From Streptomyces abyssalis (lineage in GTDB: Bacteria; Actinomycetota; Actinomycetes; Streptomycetales; Streptomycetaceae), in contig NZ_LJGT01000040.1 of assembly GCF_001751365.1 (NCBI RefSeq), positions 601,696 to 665,695 of the forward strand: DNA of 64,000 nucleotides, in the 5' to 3' direction. Under the pieces are notes generated by a model, which did not search any database, had not been told where the DNA came from, and was given only the letters and a program-made list of their open reading frames with translations. The position numbers and the translations under genes were made by a program. Positions within the stretch are counted from its first letter, which is position 1. Every line of letters begins with the position of its first letter. Below are positions 63,553 through 64,000 of the stretch, piece after piece.

Positions 63553-64000
63553 ATGTCCGATCTGCTTTCAGTGGCCGTCCTCGGCACCGGGATCATGGGT
63601 GCCCCGATGGCCCGTAACCTGTGCCGCGCCGGCCTCGATGTGCGCGTGTGGAACCGCACGAGAGCCAAGGCGGAGCCCCTTGCCGAAGCCGGTGCCCGGG
63701 TGGCAGGCAGCCCCCGCGACGCCGTGGAAGGCGCAGATGTCGTGCTGACGATGCTGCACGACGGGCCCGCCACGGCCGAGACCGTACGTGCCGCGGCACC
63801 GGGCCTGCGTTCCGGCACGGCCTGGCTGCAGTGCACCACCGCCGGACTCGACGGGCTGCCGCCACTGGCCGCCCTCGCCGGGGAGTACGGCCTGACCTTC
63901 GTCGACGCGCCTGTGCTCGGCACACGGCAGCCCGCTGAGGCGGGGCAGCTGCTCGTGCTCGCGGCCGGGCCCCACGAGGCGCGTCCGGGGATCGAACCCG
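63553..64000 (+). CDS. 3-hydroxyisobutyrate dehydrogenase-family NAD(P)-dependent oxidoreductase (truncated by window edge)
   Basis: The visible 149 codons show the N-terminal Rossmann domain: VAVLGTGIMGAPMARNLCRAGLDVRVWNRTRAKAEPLAEAGA, then VVLTMLHDGPATAETV and a strand ending in DAPVLGTRQPAEAGQLLVLAAG. These are family markers of beta-hydroxyacid dehydrogenases (MmsB/GarR/GlxR type). The catalytic Lys and C-terminal helical domain are beyond the window. The start ATG 63553 is fixed by a -10 box 6 nt upstream. Confidence 0.88.
   Translation, partial: MSDLLSVAVLGTGIMGAPMARNLCRAGLDVRVWNRTRAKAEPLAEAGARVAGSPRDAVEGADVVLTMLHDGPATAETVRAAAPGLRSGTAWLQCTTAGLDGLPPLAALAGEYGLTFVDAPVLGTRQPAEAGQLLVLAAGPHEARPGIEP

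Overview
This 64 kb window looks like a piece of a Streptomyces chromosome or that of a very close relative. Evidence: very high GC with strong third-position GC, many GTG starts, frequent 4-nt ATGA/GTGA gene overlaps, an HrdA-like sigma factor next to dnaG, a PcaV-type MarR regulator divergent from pcaHGB, DUF3145, a large AfsR-type BTAD/NB-ARC regulator, and a ydaO-type (c-di-AMP) leader before an Rpf-domain gene. It mixes conserved core genes with catabolic modules. I see no phage, IS element, integrase, CRISPR array or rRNA.

Layout. 1-931: tail of a VOC protein and an AadA-like aminoglycoside nucleotidyltransferase. 935-5108: IclR regulator, divergent MFS transporter and a benzoylformate decarboxylase homologue. 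5385-7792: secreted Rpf-LysM-SLT protein under a c-di-AMP riboswitch, then an orphan CitB-type response regulator. 7985-13742: SDR, then pcaHGBD (protocatechuate to 3-oxoadipate, pcaC absent) with divergent pcaV. 13865-24270: nitrate/nitrite assimilation (FAD oxidoreductase-nirB-nirD in one overlapping unit; nasA further on), separated by small genes (AraC, two VOC proteins, cutA, ArsR-AHSA1 fusion). 24447-32487: sirohydrochlorin chelatase-like gene, dgt, ferredoxin-reductase-like protein, dnaG, HrdA-like sigma factor. 32555-41053: heterodimeric ABC exporter, FGGY kinase, MalY/PatB-type enzyme, secreted Cys-containing protein, and an HTH/Clp-N pair. 41204-46455: DHA2 drug exporter divergent from the BTAD regulator. 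46599-46932: tRNA-Met(CAT) and tRNA-Asn(GTT). 47091-49655: YtxH-like protein and a two-gene NHEJ module (LigD polymerase domain and Ku with a basic tail). 49731-61525: a sugar or sugar-acid module (IclR, SMP-30 lactonase, then a six-gene minus-strand unit: dehydratase, Zn-dehydrogenase, unknown protein, sugar-binding lipoprotein, ATPase, permease), interrupted by a MarR/oxidoreductase pair and ohr. 61718-64000: SGNH hydrolase, DUF3145 and a truncated 3-hydroxyisobutyrate-dehydrogenase-type gene.

How the parts work together. The pca genes and the decarboxylase suggest aromatic-acid use. nasA, nirB and nirD plus a siroheme-type chelatase give nitrate to ammonium, and the nir and nas promoters share 22-bp-spaced half-sites at identical distances from their start codons, as expected for GlnR. 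The sugar unit has a clear sigma-70-type promoter overlapped downstream by a perfect palindrome.

The most noteworthy signals are regulatory: paired 16-bp palindromes before the ArsR-AHSA1 gene, the palindrome before the sugar-acid dehydratase, 11-bp-periodic direct repeats between the BTAD regulator and its exporter, a 17-bp tandem repeat before the SMP-30 gene, and many promoters whose -10 box ends 6-7 nt before the start codon (leaderless mRNAs). I found no clearly new multi-gene system; the least explained protein is the one at 58094-59083.
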